Translations under genes and position numbers: made by a program | Shown: piece after piece, positions 34,617 to 43,933 of the stretch | Numbering within the stretch: the stretch's first letter is position 1 | How the letters are laid out: the number at the start of each line of letters is the position of its first letter | From: Hathewaya massiliensis | GTDB lineage: Bacteria > Bacillota > Clostridia > Clostridiales > Clostridiaceae | Direction of reading: 5' to 3' | Assembly (NCBI RefSeq): GCF_902143515.1 | Contig: NZ_CABFVD010000003.1 | Location: 41,131-105,130 of the forward strand | DNA: 64,000 nucleotides | Notes under the pieces: generated by a model | Database searches by the model: none | Seen by the model: the letters and a program-made list of their open reading frames with translations, nothing else | Told to the model about the DNA's origin: nothing

Positions 34617-35469
34617 ACCTCATTATTTCTAATAAAGAGAAATACAGTATTAGTGCCATGTGCGAATTTTTAGAGGTCTCACGTAGCTTAGTATATTATC
34701 GTTTAAATAAAGATCCTGATATATCTTCAAAGGAAGAAAAATTATCGAAGAACACATAAAGGATATATTTAGACTTAGTAGAAATAATTATGAAACAAGA
34801 AAGATAAAAGTAGAATTAAGGAAGTTAGGCTATCAAGTATCAAGAAAAAGGATAGCAAGGCTCATGAGAAAAAATAGCCTAGTATCTAACTATACAGTAG
34901 CTCATTACAAGGTTCATAAAAGCACATGTAACCAGACTGATACTCCTAATCTTGTAGATAGAGACTTTGATAATAGAGAGAAATTGGAGGTCGTTGTAAG
35001 TGATTTAACCTATATTAGAGTAGGTTGTAAATGGAATTATGTTTGCACCCTAATAGACCTTCATAATCGTGAGATTATAGGTTACTCTGCAGGAGAAAAG
35101 AAGGATGCTAAACTGGTAGAAAAGGTTCTTTTAAGTATACCCTATTCATTGAAAGATATAAAAATTTTTCATTCAGACCGTGGTAATGAGTATGATAACA
35201 AGCTTATAGATGATGTTCTAGAAACATTTCAAATAGAGAGATCTCTAAGTAATAAAGGTAGCCCTTACGACAACGCTGTAAGTGAGGCAGTATATAAAAC
35301 AATGAAAACTGAATTTATATATCAGAAAAAGTTTGAGACATTAGAGGAATTGCAGTTAGAATTAGCAGAGTATGTTTACTGGTATAACAATCTGAGAATT
35401 CATGGTTCTTTAGGCTATCTAACACCAATGGAATATAGAGGGTTAAACACTCTGAAATTAGCTGGATAA
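34617..35469 (+). pseudogene. IS3 OrfB, frameshifted
   Basis: After the expected overlap with orfA the frame reads [20 protein letters not shown] and stops near 34755. From there the rest continues in another frame (KIIEEHIKDIFRLSRNNYET) through the DDE domain: VVSDLTYIRV, FHSDRGNEYD and YDNAVSEAVYKTMKTE. A one-base change near 34735-34740 breaks the gene; only the fragment from ATG 34864 (201 codons) is continuous, lacking the N-terminal region. This copy is probably inactive. Confidence 0.8.
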
Positions 35470-35519
35470 GAACTGAAGCCATAGTAATTTCTTGTTCGGA
35501 GTAATTTTGTCCAAAAAGG

Positions 35520-35640
35520 GGTTGCCAATCCAGTTCTGTCATCTAACAAATTACTACTGAATTCTTCAAATTCATTTTTATCCATTATTTCAATACCATT
35601 AATCACACATACTTTTGTATCAAATCTTGAAATCTTTTTT
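35520..35640 (-). pseudogene. Short coding remnant between IS3 and the NlpC/P60 chimera
   Basis: The minus strand reads KKISRFDTKVCVINGIEIMD followed by KNEFEEFSSNLLDD in the same frame as, and directly after, the TGA that ends the chimeric NlpC/P60 gene. A ribosome site (AAAGGAGG) and ATG in another frame also lie at about 35675. I do not recognise the parent gene. Confidence 0.35.
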
Positions 35641-36803
35641 CAAATATCGCCTTTGTTGTTAACATAAAGTCCTCCTTTTATTTTAAAATATGCGGCATCT
35701 ATTACCTTGCCATTTCCAGCATAGACTCCTACATGGGTAATGTTCATAAATCTACTGTTAGGCTTGTGACTCCAAAACACTAGATCCCCAGGAACTAAAT
35801 CTTCTTTTGAAACAGTAAGATTATTATTTACACAAAATTTTCCTTGCTCTGCTGCAGTTCCGGGTATTACAATTCCTATCTGCCTATAACTCCACATGGT
35901 CAAATAACTACAGTCTGTATAATTTCCTTGTCCTCTTCTCTCTTGTGAATAGGGATCTCCTAACCTTGTCATAGCGAGCTTTACTATCTCTGAACCATTC
36001 TCTCCCTCTGGCAATTCATGATACAATTGCTCTAGCTCTTCTGGAGTAATGCTATGTGTCCAATCTCCCCATTCCCCAAAACCATCTCCTTCACTTGGTG
36101 CTGGAACTCCATACTTAATTCGGTAATAGATTTCATTGGCATTAGCCATATCCTCATAAGTAGTTTCCTTTCCCATAATCATTTCAATATTTTCATAGAT
36201 TTCTGGGAGAGTATCAATTGGTATTGCTATAGCTTGCAAAGCCCCTATAATATCTGGGTTTATTAACTTTATCCTAGAAATAAAACCCTTGAATACAGAC
36301 AGAACTGGTGGATTTAAATAGTTCATATTTTCCGTGGCTGCTGTAAGGATATCCTCATTTCTTAAATAAGCAGTTGTTATAATACTTAGTGCTGCTTCAA
36401 GTTCTGCAGCAATATCCCTTTTAATATAACTTTGAGTAAGCCTTACATACCAAAACGGCAGAAACATAAAGCCTATTGCCATCACTGGTACTAAGAAAAA
36501 GTTACCCAGCATGATAGTAATAGATCCTCCCATGGCAAACAATAACAAGGATAAGGCACAAAGCATAGGAAACTTCTTCTCTCTTCCTGTTATTTTTAAA
36601 ATCTCTTGTACTTCCATGATTTCTCGTCTTAAAATAGGTATTTTCTTTCGCTTTGTAGTCCCATTAATCTCATCCTTTATACTCCTTGGCTTACTCATCA
36701 TCCTTTTAAATATGTTTTCTGTGAACTCCATGGATGAGATTCCAAATAAACTAAAAAAACCTGCAATCATTCCGATACAGGCAATCAACAAGATGGTACT
36801 CAT
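35640..36803 (-). CDS. Chimeric TadB-like / NlpC-P60 protein
   Basis: The 387-residue frame joins two unrelated parts. Residues 1 to about 195 have membrane segments at 1-22, 80-105 and 108-128 and the cytoplasmic stretch AALSIITTAYLRNEDIL typical of TadB-type secretion proteins. Residues from about 205 have a helical linker, then an NlpC/P60 cell-wall hydrolase with NYTDCSYLTMWSYRQ (catalytic Cys), DLVPGDLVFW and NITHVGVYAG (catalytic His). The join lies near DIIGALQAIAIP. No family is known to combine these, so an in-frame deletion fusing a tadB gene to a conjugation-type peptidase gene is the simplest explanation. Start ATG 36803 has GGAGGTG. Confidence 0.75.
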   Translation of the reverse strand: MSTILLIACIGMIAGFFSLFGISSMEFTENIFKRMMSKPRSIKDEINGTTKRKKIPILRREIMEVQEILKITGREKKFPMLCALSLLLFAMGGSITIMLGNFFLVPVMAIGFMFLPFWYVRLTQSYIKRDIAAELEAALSIITTAYLRNEDILTAATENMNYLNPPVLSVFKGFISRIKLINPDIIGALQAIAIPIDTLPEIYENIEMIMGKETTYEDMANANEIYYRIKYGVPAPSEGDGFGEWGDWTHSITPEELEQLYHELPEGENGSEIVKLAMTRLGDPYSQERRGQGNYTDCSYLTMWSYRQIGIVIPGTAAEQGKFCVNNNLTVSKEDLVPGDLVFWSHKPNSRFMNITHVGVYAGNGKVIDAAYFKIKGGLYVNNKGDI

Positions 36804-36819
36804 ATAATTTCCACCTCCT

Positions 36820-37344
36820 TTATTTCAATTTTTCTATGATGGCAATTGGCATTCCATTTTCCAAGAATCTTTTGCCAAGGCTATCTGAAATGCTATTAAT
36901 CTGCTCATGGTAACCATTAATAATAAATTTTCCATCCTCCATCTGGTTTTCTGTAATTACATATTGATATAAGGGCCTATAGTTCCTTGTACCGTCTGAT
37001 AGGATTTCTCACTCCATTATCTCCATCATTTTTCTTTTCTTATTTTCAAGTTGTTTACAAAACACAACAATAGGATAAGCCTCTGTTACATATCCCATTA
37101 GGGTTTCATCTGACATATCTACTGCTCGTTTGCAAAGAGATACCATTCTACGATAGGTTGCCTCACAAGAGTTTGAATGGATGGTAGTAAGAACAGCTAC
37201 TCCTGTCCTTGCCGCTTCCTGTGCTGCATTGATCTCTGCTCCACGCATTTCTCCTACTACAATAATATCGGGGTTAAATCTTAAAGACATATCAAGTAAA
37301 GTAATCTGATCCACTCTTTGTGGTGTACACGATAAAACCTCTTC
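36820..37344 (-). pseudogene. TadA/CpaF-type secretion ATPase, 5'-truncated and frameshifted
   Basis: From 37344 the minus strand reads EEVLSCTPQRVDQITLLDMS and then RFNPDIIVVGEMRG (Walker B) and TTIHSNSCEATYRRM (His box) of the CpaF/TadA ATPases. The frame ends at 37009, but the next frame continues ILSDGTRNYRPLYQYVITEN to RFLENGMPIAIIEKLK and stop at 36820, the normal C-terminus. The N-terminal half with Walker A is absent. The stop sits 16 bp before the TadB-like start, the usual tadA-tadB order. Confidence 0.75.
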
Positions 37345-37396
37345 TTATGGATATGATTTAGAAATAGTTCACCAGTAAACTTTCTGCTAAGTAATT

Positions 37397-37684
37397 TCAA
37401 TCTGTTTTTAGAACATAATTTTTTATTCTTCCAAAGCAATCTTCTATCAGATCTTTATATTCAATTTCATCTGTCACTAGTTTTTCTTTGAAATAAAGCC
37501 AATCATTAGGGTTCCCCCTACTTTTAACCTTTGCTACACAGCCATTACAAATCTTATTACCTCCATTACAATTAAAATGATTATTAATGACTATTCCACT
37601 TCTTCTTTGAGGAAAATTTGGTGCCAGCATCATCAGCTGCTCTATCCCTCCCAGTGATGTACCATACATAAAATATCTTGACAT
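37397..37684 (-). CDS. Small Cys-containing protein, unknown function
   Basis: The start was set at ATG 37684 (AAAGGACTGAG upstream). A longer frame from 37819 runs through a terminator hairpin and is unlikely. The 95-residue protein has MSRYFMYGTSLGGIEQLMML and a Cys cluster NCNGGNKICNGCVAKVKSRG. It resembles small ORFs of conjugative elements next to Tad-like genes; no function is proposed. Confidence 0.5.
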   Translation of the reverse strand: MSRYFMYGTSLGGIEQLMMLAPNFPQRRSGIVINNHFNCNGGNKICNGCVAKVKSRGNPNDWLYFKEKLVTDEIEYKDLIEDCFGRIKNYVLKTD

Positions 37685-37726
37685 TGTTCTCAGTCCTTTC
37701 TTTCTATTAGTTTTTGAAATAAAAAA

Positions 37727-37770
37727 GAGGCGAAGACTATCGATCATAAGTTGACCGAAGACTTCGCCTC
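37727..37770 (-). terminator. GC-rich terminator/attenuator hairpin
   Basis: GAGGCGAAG (37727-37735) pairs with CTTCGCCTC (37762-37770), extended by the near-complementary act / aga bases. On the minus strand it is followed by six T. It lies 43 bp upstream of the small Cys protein start, so it could be an attenuator. 37820-38000 contains no gene. Confidence 0.65.
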
Positions 37771-38000
37771 TTTGGTTTTCTGTATTAAATTTTAGATTTA
37801 TATAAAATAAAAGCACCAAGACTTTTTTATCTCAGTGCTGTTGATATTTTTGAATTTAATTGTGGCTAGCATAAAGAACATGCTCATTTATCTACTAAAA
37901 GCCTCCCTTATCAATTGATTTTTTCACTCCCTCACACAATATTTGTATTATAAACAAGTTATTAAAATATTCTAACTGTATTTAAACTCTGCATCCTCAC

Positions 38001-38954
38001 TTAATAACTAACTTGCAAGCAAAGTTTACCCACATAATGATTGTTAAGAGCCAGATGTGCTTTAAAAGCATCTTCCAGTAAGAACACCTTATCAATATGT
38101 GCTTTTATTTTACCTGAACTTATTAAATTATTTACTCTTTGTAAAATCTCTGGTTCGGGTTCACCATTATAACCAGTTATACTAATATCTGATTTTGATT
38201 TTGGAATCGGATATATTCCATTTGGATATGCTATACGCCCATTAGCACGAACACACTGAACTAAAGAGTTTGCAAGCTCACCACCTGTTGTAAATAGTGC
38301 AGCATCAAATCCTTTCGGTGCAAATTTGCTTGTTGCAAACATTACATCTTCTCTATGTCCATCCACCACAGCATCCACTCCAAGCTTCCTAATCATCGCA
38401 ACTCCATCTTCACCTGAAGCTACTGCAAATACCCTAGCGCCTATATTCATTGCAATCTGCACAGCCAAGTGTCCGATTCCACCGCTTGCACCCAAAATTA
38501 ATATTGACTCATCTTTCTTAATCTTTAATACATCCTCCAGCCCACGTAGTGCAGTTAATCCAACTCCTGATATTACACTGGCTTCCTGTAGTGTTATGGA
38601 TTCTGGAATAATAGATACATACTTAGAATCTATTGAAACATATTCTGCATAAAATCCACCTTTGGGATTAAGAAATCCTGTAGCGTAAACCCTATCTCCA
38701 ATAAAAAAATTGTCTACATTCTTTCCTTTGGCATAAATGACACCTGAACCTTCCGAACCTAATATAAACGGAAATTTCGAATTTAATCCAAGCATTTCAT
38801 CATATCCACCTTCTCTCTCAAAAATATCCCATTGCCCAACTCCCGCATACTCAACTTTAATTAGAACATCGTTATCTCCAATGCTTGGAATTACCACATC
38901 TCTCACCATCAGTTCATCAGGGCCTCCAAATTTATAAAGTACTGCTGCTTTCAT
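38001..38954 (-). CDS. Zinc-independent MDR oxidoreductase (quinone reductase-like)
   Basis: The 317-residue protein has the GroES-like N-terminal domain (MKAAVLYKFGGPDELMV), LGSEGSGVI, and a Rossmann domain with ILGASGGIGHLAVQIA (about 152-167). It lacks the structural zinc Cys cluster, as in NADPH:quinone reductase-like enzymes. It is divergent from a WYL-domain regulator that now lies 3.7 kb away because two IS6-like elements entered the shared promoter region. That regulator probably controls it. Confidence 0.87.
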   Translation of the reverse strand: MKAAVLYKFGGPDELMVRDVVIPSIGDNDVLIKVEYAGVGQWDIFEREGGYDEMLGLNSKFPFILGSEGSGVIYAKGKNVDNFFIGDRVYATGFLNPKGGFYAEYVSIDSKYVSIIPESITLQEASVISGVGLTALRGLEDVLKIKKDESILILGASGGIGHLAVQIAMNIGARVFAVASGEDGVAMIRKLGVDAVVDGHREDVMFATSKFAPKGFDAALFTTGGELANSLVQCVRANGRIAYPNGIYPIPKSKSDISITGYNGEPEPEILQRVNNLISSGKIKAHIDKVFLLEDAFKAHLALNNHYVGKLCLQVSY

Positions 38955-38978
38955 TTTATCTTCCTCCTATTGCTAATT

Positions 38979-40790
38979 GTTAGTGTAAAGTTTTTCACAC
39001 TATATTTTTTACTTTATCTTTATATATCAAGGGTTACAGAATTTTTTTAAACAAAAAAACAATGACCCCCTTTTTTATGCTATAATTGAATCGCCAAAAC
39101 CCAAAATAACATGAAAGGATGTCATTGCTATGGATTCAATTATAACTTATTTACTTTTATATATTCAATACCAAAACAAAATTATTTTAGAACTTTTTTT
39201 ATTTATATCTAAATATATTCCTCTTAAACAATTGGTTTTTGAGGATTCACATAGTCCTGAATATCAGAAGTTTAAGGTGGATAAACTTCCTAAAATCTTC
39301 AATTCAGAACCTGTTGATTATCAATTGCTTTTAGCTTATTACAAGAACAGGTACGGAAAAACTGTTAAGCCAGTAAATCGTAGGTCTGAAAGTGCAAAAG
39401 TTGGTGAATCTACCGTGTGCCCTCGTTGTGGTGCTCCGCACAAATACATTTACAAAAATAATGGTTCTAAAGGTCAATATCAGTGTAAAGTATGTGGAGA
39501 GTTATTTAACGAAATAAATATCTATAATAGACCTTTAGCTTTACGTTGCCCTTATTGTGGACATATTTTAACACCTAAGAAAGATCGTAAGCATTTTAGA
39601 ATACATAAATGTGTTAATCCTAAGTGTTCTTACTACCGCAATAACTTAGACAAGCTACCTAAAGACTTAAGTGACGCTAATAAACACAAGTACAAGCTCC
39701 ACTACATCTATCGTGAGTTCACCATAGATTTCTTTAAAATGGACTTACATGAACTTCCTTCTAGAGCAATTAACTTTAAGTATAAGAAGTTTAATGCCCA
39801 CATTATGGGGCTTTGCCTTACTTATCACGTTAATCTTAAGCTATCTACTAGACAGACAGCACATGCCTTGGAAGAAGTACACGGCATAAAGATTTCACAT
39901 ACAATGGTTGCTAATTATGCTATGACTGCTGCCGCAGTTATAAAGCCTTTTGTTGACACATTTGACTACAAACCATCTAATATTCTTTCAGCTGATGAAA
40001 CCTATATCAAGGTAAAAGGTATAAAACATTACGTTTGGATTATCATGGATGCCTGTAAGAAGTCTATCTTAGGCTATCAAGTATCTGATACTCGTGCTGT
40101 AGGTCCATGTATCCTCACTATGCGTATGGCTTTTGAGAAGTTTAAAAAATTCCCTAATAAAGCCTTAAAATTCATTGCAGACGGCTATAGTGCCTATCCT
40201 CTTGCAAGTCAGCAGTGCAAAATCGTTAATGGATGGGACTTTGATGTTACTCAAGTTATCGGACTCACCAATGATGATGCTGTATCCACCGAATTTCGTT
40301 GGGTAAAGCAAGTAGTAGAACGACTTAACCGCACCTTCAAATCTTCTTATCGCGTTACCTGCGGTTATGGAAGCGAGAATGGTGCACTTTATGGCGTTTC
40401 CCTTTGGGTTGCCTATTATAACTTTCTACGTCCTCATCCTTATAACTACTGGAAGCCACTAAATGAGATAGATATTTTAACTAATGCGGGCAATATGCCT
40501 GCTAAGTGGCAAATACTTATTTATCTTGGTCAACAAACAATATTAAAGATGCAAGCTGAAAACTCTGCTTAATTTAGTTATAAAGTAAATATACGATATT
40601 TCTGAGCCACTACGTGGATAAATTAATGTGGTGATTAGCAATATCAAAAATTTTCCTTCTCTGAAAAGGATTTTTTGTCATGCTCAAAATTCGTTAATCC
40701 ATCTTTAAATCACAAAATATTTTAGTATTCTACGCCCTTCGGGCAAAACATTTTTAAACTTAACTTTTTCATATTTCACTTTACACTATC
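38979..40790 (+). mobile_element. IS6-like element, tandem copy 1
   Basis: This 1812-bp element has ends GTTAGTGTAAAG and CTTTACACTATC (imperfect inverted repeats). TGCTAATT lies on its left (38971-38978) and right (40791-40798). A single transposase gene fills most of it. The right-hand TGCTAATT is shared with the left end of copy 2. Confidence 0.88.
39130..40572 (+). CDS. DDE transposase with N-terminal zinc ribbons (IS6-like), copy 1
   Basis: The 480-residue protein has two Cys clusters (CPRCGAP ... CKVCGE, then CPYCGHI ... CVNPKC) near residues 95-175, and a DDE domain with SADETYIKV, IADGYSAYP and VKQVVERLNRTF, the spacing seen in IS6/IS240-like enzymes. The 8-bp duplication agrees with that family. 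The protein is longer than classical IS6 transposases (about 230) because of the N-terminal zinc-binding region. It is identical to copy 2. Confidence 0.85.
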   Translation: MDSIITYLLLYIQYQNKIILELFLFISKYIPLKQLVFEDSHSPEYQKFKVDKLPKIFNSEPVDYQLLLAYYKNRYGKTVKPVNRRSESAKVGESTVCPRCGAPHKYIYKNNGSKGQYQCKVCGELFNEINIYNRPLALRCPYCGHILTPKKDRKHFRIHKCVNPKCSYYRNNLDKLPKDLSDANKHKYKLHYIYREFTIDFFKMDLHELPSRAINFKYKKFNAHIMGLCLTYHVNLKLSTRQTAHALEEVHGIKISHTMVANYAMTAAAVIKPFVDTFDYKPSNILSADETYIKVKGIKHYVWIIMDACKKSILGYQVSDTRAVGPCILTMRMAFEKFKKFPNKALKFIADGYSAYPLASQQCKIVNGWDFDVTQVIGLTNDDAVSTEFRWVKQVVERLNRTFKSSYRVTCGYGSENGALYGVSLWVAYYNFLRPHPYNYWKPLNEIDILTNAGNMPAKWQILIYLGQQTILKMQAENSA

Positions 40791-40798
40791 TGCTAATT

Positions 40799-42610
40799 GT
40801 TAGTGTAAAGTTTTTCACACTATATTTTTTACTTTATCTTTATATATCAAGGGTTACAGAATTTTTTTAAACAAAAAAACAATGACCCCCTTTTTTATGC
40901 TATAATTGAATCGCCAAAACCCAAAATAACATGAAAGGATGTCATTGCTATGGATTCAATTATAACTTATTTACTTTTATATATTCAATACCAAAACAAA
41001 ATTATTTTAGAACTTTTTTTATTTATATCTAAATATATTCCTCTTAAACAATTGGTTTTTGAGGATTCACATAGTCCTGAATATCAGAAGTTTAAGGTGG
41101 ATAAACTTCCTAAAATCTTCAATTCAGAACCTGTTGATTATCAATTGCTTTTAGCTTATTACAAGAACAGGTACGGAAAAACTGTTAAGCCAGTAAATCG
41201 TAGGTCTGAAAGTGCAAAAGTTGGTGAATCTACCGTGTGCCCTCGTTGTGGTGCTCCGCACAAATACATTTACAAAAATAATGGTTCTAAAGGTCAATAT
41301 CAGTGTAAAGTATGTGGAGAGTTATTTAACGAAATAAATATCTATAATAGACCTTTAGCTTTACGTTGCCCTTATTGTGGACATATTTTAACACCTAAGA
41401 AAGATCGTAAGCATTTTAGAATACATAAATGTGTTAATCCTAAGTGTTCTTACTACCGCAATAACTTAGACAAGCTACCTAAAGACTTAAGTGACGCTAA
41501 TAAACACAAGTACAAGCTCCACTACATCTATCGTGAGTTCACCATAGATTTCTTTAAAATGGACTTACATGAACTTCCTTCTAGAGCAATTAACTTTAAG
41601 TATAAGAAGTTTAATGCCCACATTATGGGGCTTTGCCTTACTTATCACGTTAATCTTAAGCTATCTACTAGACAGACAGCACATGCCTTGGAAGAAGTAC
41701 ACGGCATAAAGATTTCACATACAATGGTTGCTAATTATGCTATGACTGCTGCCGCAGTTATAAAGCCTTTTGTTGACACATTTGACTACAAACCATCTAA
41801 TATTCTTTCAGCTGATGAAACCTATATCAAGGTAAAAGGTATAAAACATTACGTTTGGATTATCATGGATGCCTGTAAGAAGTCTATCTTAGGCTATCAA
41901 GTATCTGATACTCGTGCTGTAGGTCCATGTATCCTCACTATGCGTATGGCTTTTGAGAAGTTTAAAAAATTCCCTAATAAAGCCTTAAAATTCATTGCAG
42001 ACGGCTATAGTGCCTATCCTCTTGCAAGTCAGCAGTGCAAAATCGTTAATGGATGGGACTTTGATGTTACTCAAGTTATCGGACTCACCAATGATGATGC
42101 TGTATCCACCGAATTTCGTTGGGTAAAGCAAGTAGTAGAACGACTTAACCGCACCTTCAAATCTTCTTATCGCGTTACCTGCGGTTATGGAAGCGAGAAT
42201 GGTGCACTTTATGGCGTTTCCCTTTGGGTTGCCTATTATAACTTTCTACGTCCTCATCCTTATAACTACTGGAAGCCACTAAATGAGATAGATATTTTAA
42301 CTAATGCGGGCAATATGCCTGCTAAGTGGCAAATACTTATTTATCTTGGTCAACAAACAATATTAAAGATGCAAGCTGAAAACTCTGCTTAATTTAGTTA
42401 TAAAGTAAATATACGATATTTCTGAGCCACTACGTGGATAAATTAATGTGGTGATTAGCAATATCAAAAATTTTCCTTCTCTGAAAAGGATTTTTTGTCA
42501 TGCTCAAAATTCGTTAATCCATCTTTAAATCACAAAATATTTTAGTATTCTACGCCCTTCGGGCAAAACATTTTTAAACTTAACTTTTTCATATTTCACT
42601 TTACACTATC
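40799..42610 (+). mobile_element. IS6-like element, tandem copy 2
   Basis: It has the same 1812-bp length and ends as copy 1, in the same orientation, and no differences were noticed over the whole length. TGCTAATT flanks it at 40791-40798 and 42611-42618. Only one 8-bp repeat separates the two copies. Confidence 0.88.
40950..42392 (+). CDS. DDE transposase (IS6-like), copy 2
   Basis: The product is identical to the copy 1 transposase, including both zinc clusters and the three catalytic acidic residues. Confidence 0.85.
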   Translation: MDSIITYLLLYIQYQNKIILELFLFISKYIPLKQLVFEDSHSPEYQKFKVDKLPKIFNSEPVDYQLLLAYYKNRYGKTVKPVNRRSESAKVGESTVCPRCGAPHKYIYKNNGSKGQYQCKVCGELFNEINIYNRPLALRCPYCGHILTPKKDRKHFRIHKCVNPKCSYYRNNLDKLPKDLSDANKHKYKLHYIYREFTIDFFKMDLHELPSRAINFKYKKFNAHIMGLCLTYHVNLKLSTRQTAHALEEVHGIKISHTMVANYAMTAAAVIKPFVDTFDYKPSNILSADETYIKVKGIKHYVWIIMDACKKSILGYQVSDTRAVGPCILTMRMAFEKFKKFPNKALKFIADGYSAYPLASQQCKIVNGWDFDVTQVIGLTNDDAVSTEFRWVKQVVERLNRTFKSSYRVTCGYGSENGALYGVSLWVAYYNFLRPHPYNYWKPLNEIDILTNAGNMPAKWQILIYLGQQTILKMQAENSA

Positions 42611-42639
42611 TGCTAATTTATAAATAATAGTATACACTA

Positions 42640-42666
42640 AAACCATGACAAAACTTGTCATGGTTT
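42640..42666. promoter_or_regulatory. Palindromic operator before the WYL regulator
   Basis: AAACCATGACAA (42640-42651) and TTGTCATGGTTT (42655-42666) are perfect 12-bp inverted half-sites separated by aac. They end 17 bp before the regulator start codon, so a bound protein would block transcription or early elongation. The obvious ligand is the adjacent regulator itself. Confidence 0.7.
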
Positions 42667-42683
42667 AATAAGGAGTGAAAAAA

Positions 42684-43625
42684 ATGTCTAAAACAAAATT
42701 ATTGTTTGATTTAATAATGTATGTTAATACTAAACACAATTTTACTGCTGAAGAAGTAGCACGTGAATATAATGTTTCAGTTCGAACAGCCCATAGATAC
42801 CTTATGGAATTAAGCGAGATGGGTGTCCCTCTCTATACCGAACCTGGTCGTAACGGTGGATATCGTATACTTAACAATAGAGTACTACCACCTATTATTT
42901 TTAATGAAAATGAAGCTTTTGCCATCTTTTTTGCTTTTCAATCTCTTAAATTTTATAAATCATTACCCTTTGAAATTGATATTAAATCCGTTTCAAGAAA
43001 ACTATATGCAGGTCTACCTTCTGACACCAAAAATAAAATAGATAATCTTGATACTATTTTATCCTTTTGGAATATAAAAAGAAGTACTCCTTCTCCATTT
43101 ATAAAAGAAATTATAGATGCTGCTCTAGAAAGCCACGTACTTTCCATAGAGTATAAATCAAAATACAAAAACACATATAGAGAAATTACACCTATAGGTG
43201 TGTATGCCTATGCTGGATTCTGGTATATGCCTGCTCTTGACTTATATCAAAACGAAATTAAGGCTTTTCGTCTGGATCGCATTGTATCATTAATTAATAA
43301 ACAAAAGAAGCATAACCCTGGTATAAATCTTGATGGCTGGCTCAAAAATCTCAATACACAAGAACCAAATGACCCTATCCATTTATATGCAGAATTGACC
43401 AGGGAAGGAATTCGACAATGCAACAATCAATCTTGGTTAGAACCACATATCAAAACAACTGATGAAGAGCATGGCTATATTGATATGGAAATTGATAGGA
43501 GCGAGATTGAATTTGTTTCAAAGTTTTTTATACAGTTAGGTACAAATGTAAAAGTATTGGAGTCGCAGGAAATCATAGACACTATTCGCAATCAATTGAA
43601 AGATACTTTACTGAATTACCTATGA
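42684..43625 (+). CDS. WYL-domain transcriptional regulator (YafY-like)
   Basis: The start is ATG 42684, 8 bases after AAGGAG; a GTG at 42675 adds three residues. The 313-residue protein has an N-terminal winged helix (FTAEEVAREYNVSVRTAHRY), a wing with GRNGGYRI, and a WYL domain (YREITPIGVYAYAGFWYMPA, FRLDRI). Such proteins sense ligands or nucleic acid and often regulate a divergent gene. Its original neighbour is the oxidoreductase at 38001-38954. The IS pair replaced most of the promoter region, but the operator at 42640 remains. Confidence 0.88.
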   Translation: MSKTKLLFDLIMYVNTKHNFTAEEVAREYNVSVRTAHRYLMELSEMGVPLYTEPGRNGGYRILNNRVLPPIIFNENEAFAIFFAFQSLKFYKSLPFEIDIKSVSRKLYAGLPSDTKNKIDNLDTILSFWNIKRSTPSPFIKEIIDAALESHVLSIEYKSKYKNTYREITPIGVYAYAGFWYMPALDLYQNEIKAFRLDRIVSLINKQKKHNPGINLDGWLKNLNTQEPNDPIHLYAELTREGIRQCNNQSWLEPHIKTTDEEHGYIDMEIDRSEIEFVSKFFIQLGTNVKVLESQEIIDTIRNQLKDTLLNYL

Positions 43626-43754
43626 TTATTGTTCAATTACTAACTAAAAATTTACTATTTGTCATTCTACTACAATAGATATGAGACTTTTGTTGTCAAT
43701 CTATTCATAATATCGCACCTCTTTCTTTATTTCGAAATTATACTTGGACAAAAT

Positions 43755-43797
43755 TTCACCCTAAAAGTTAAATTTATTTTCTAACTTTTGGGGTGAA
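43755..43797 (+). terminator. Long hairpin after the WYL regulator
   Basis: TTCACCCTAAAAGTTA (43755-43770) pairs, with one G-T mismatch position, with TAACTTTTGGGGTGAA (43782-43797). The rest of 43626-43933 shows no gene. Confidence 0.6.
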
Positions 43798-43933
43798 TTT
43801 CAAGATTTAAAAATCTTCTATGAATAATCATTTTCTTGTTTGATATTAGTGATGTAAAATATAAAAACTTGTCTTAATATATATAATTCTCTAAGCTTCT
43901 TATTATTTATATTACTTCTTATCTAGAATTACA

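Noticed and set aside
37685-37819. Longer N-terminus for the small Cys protein (start at 37819)
   Set aside because: The extension runs through a strong terminator hairpin, and a good ribosome site precedes ATG 37684.
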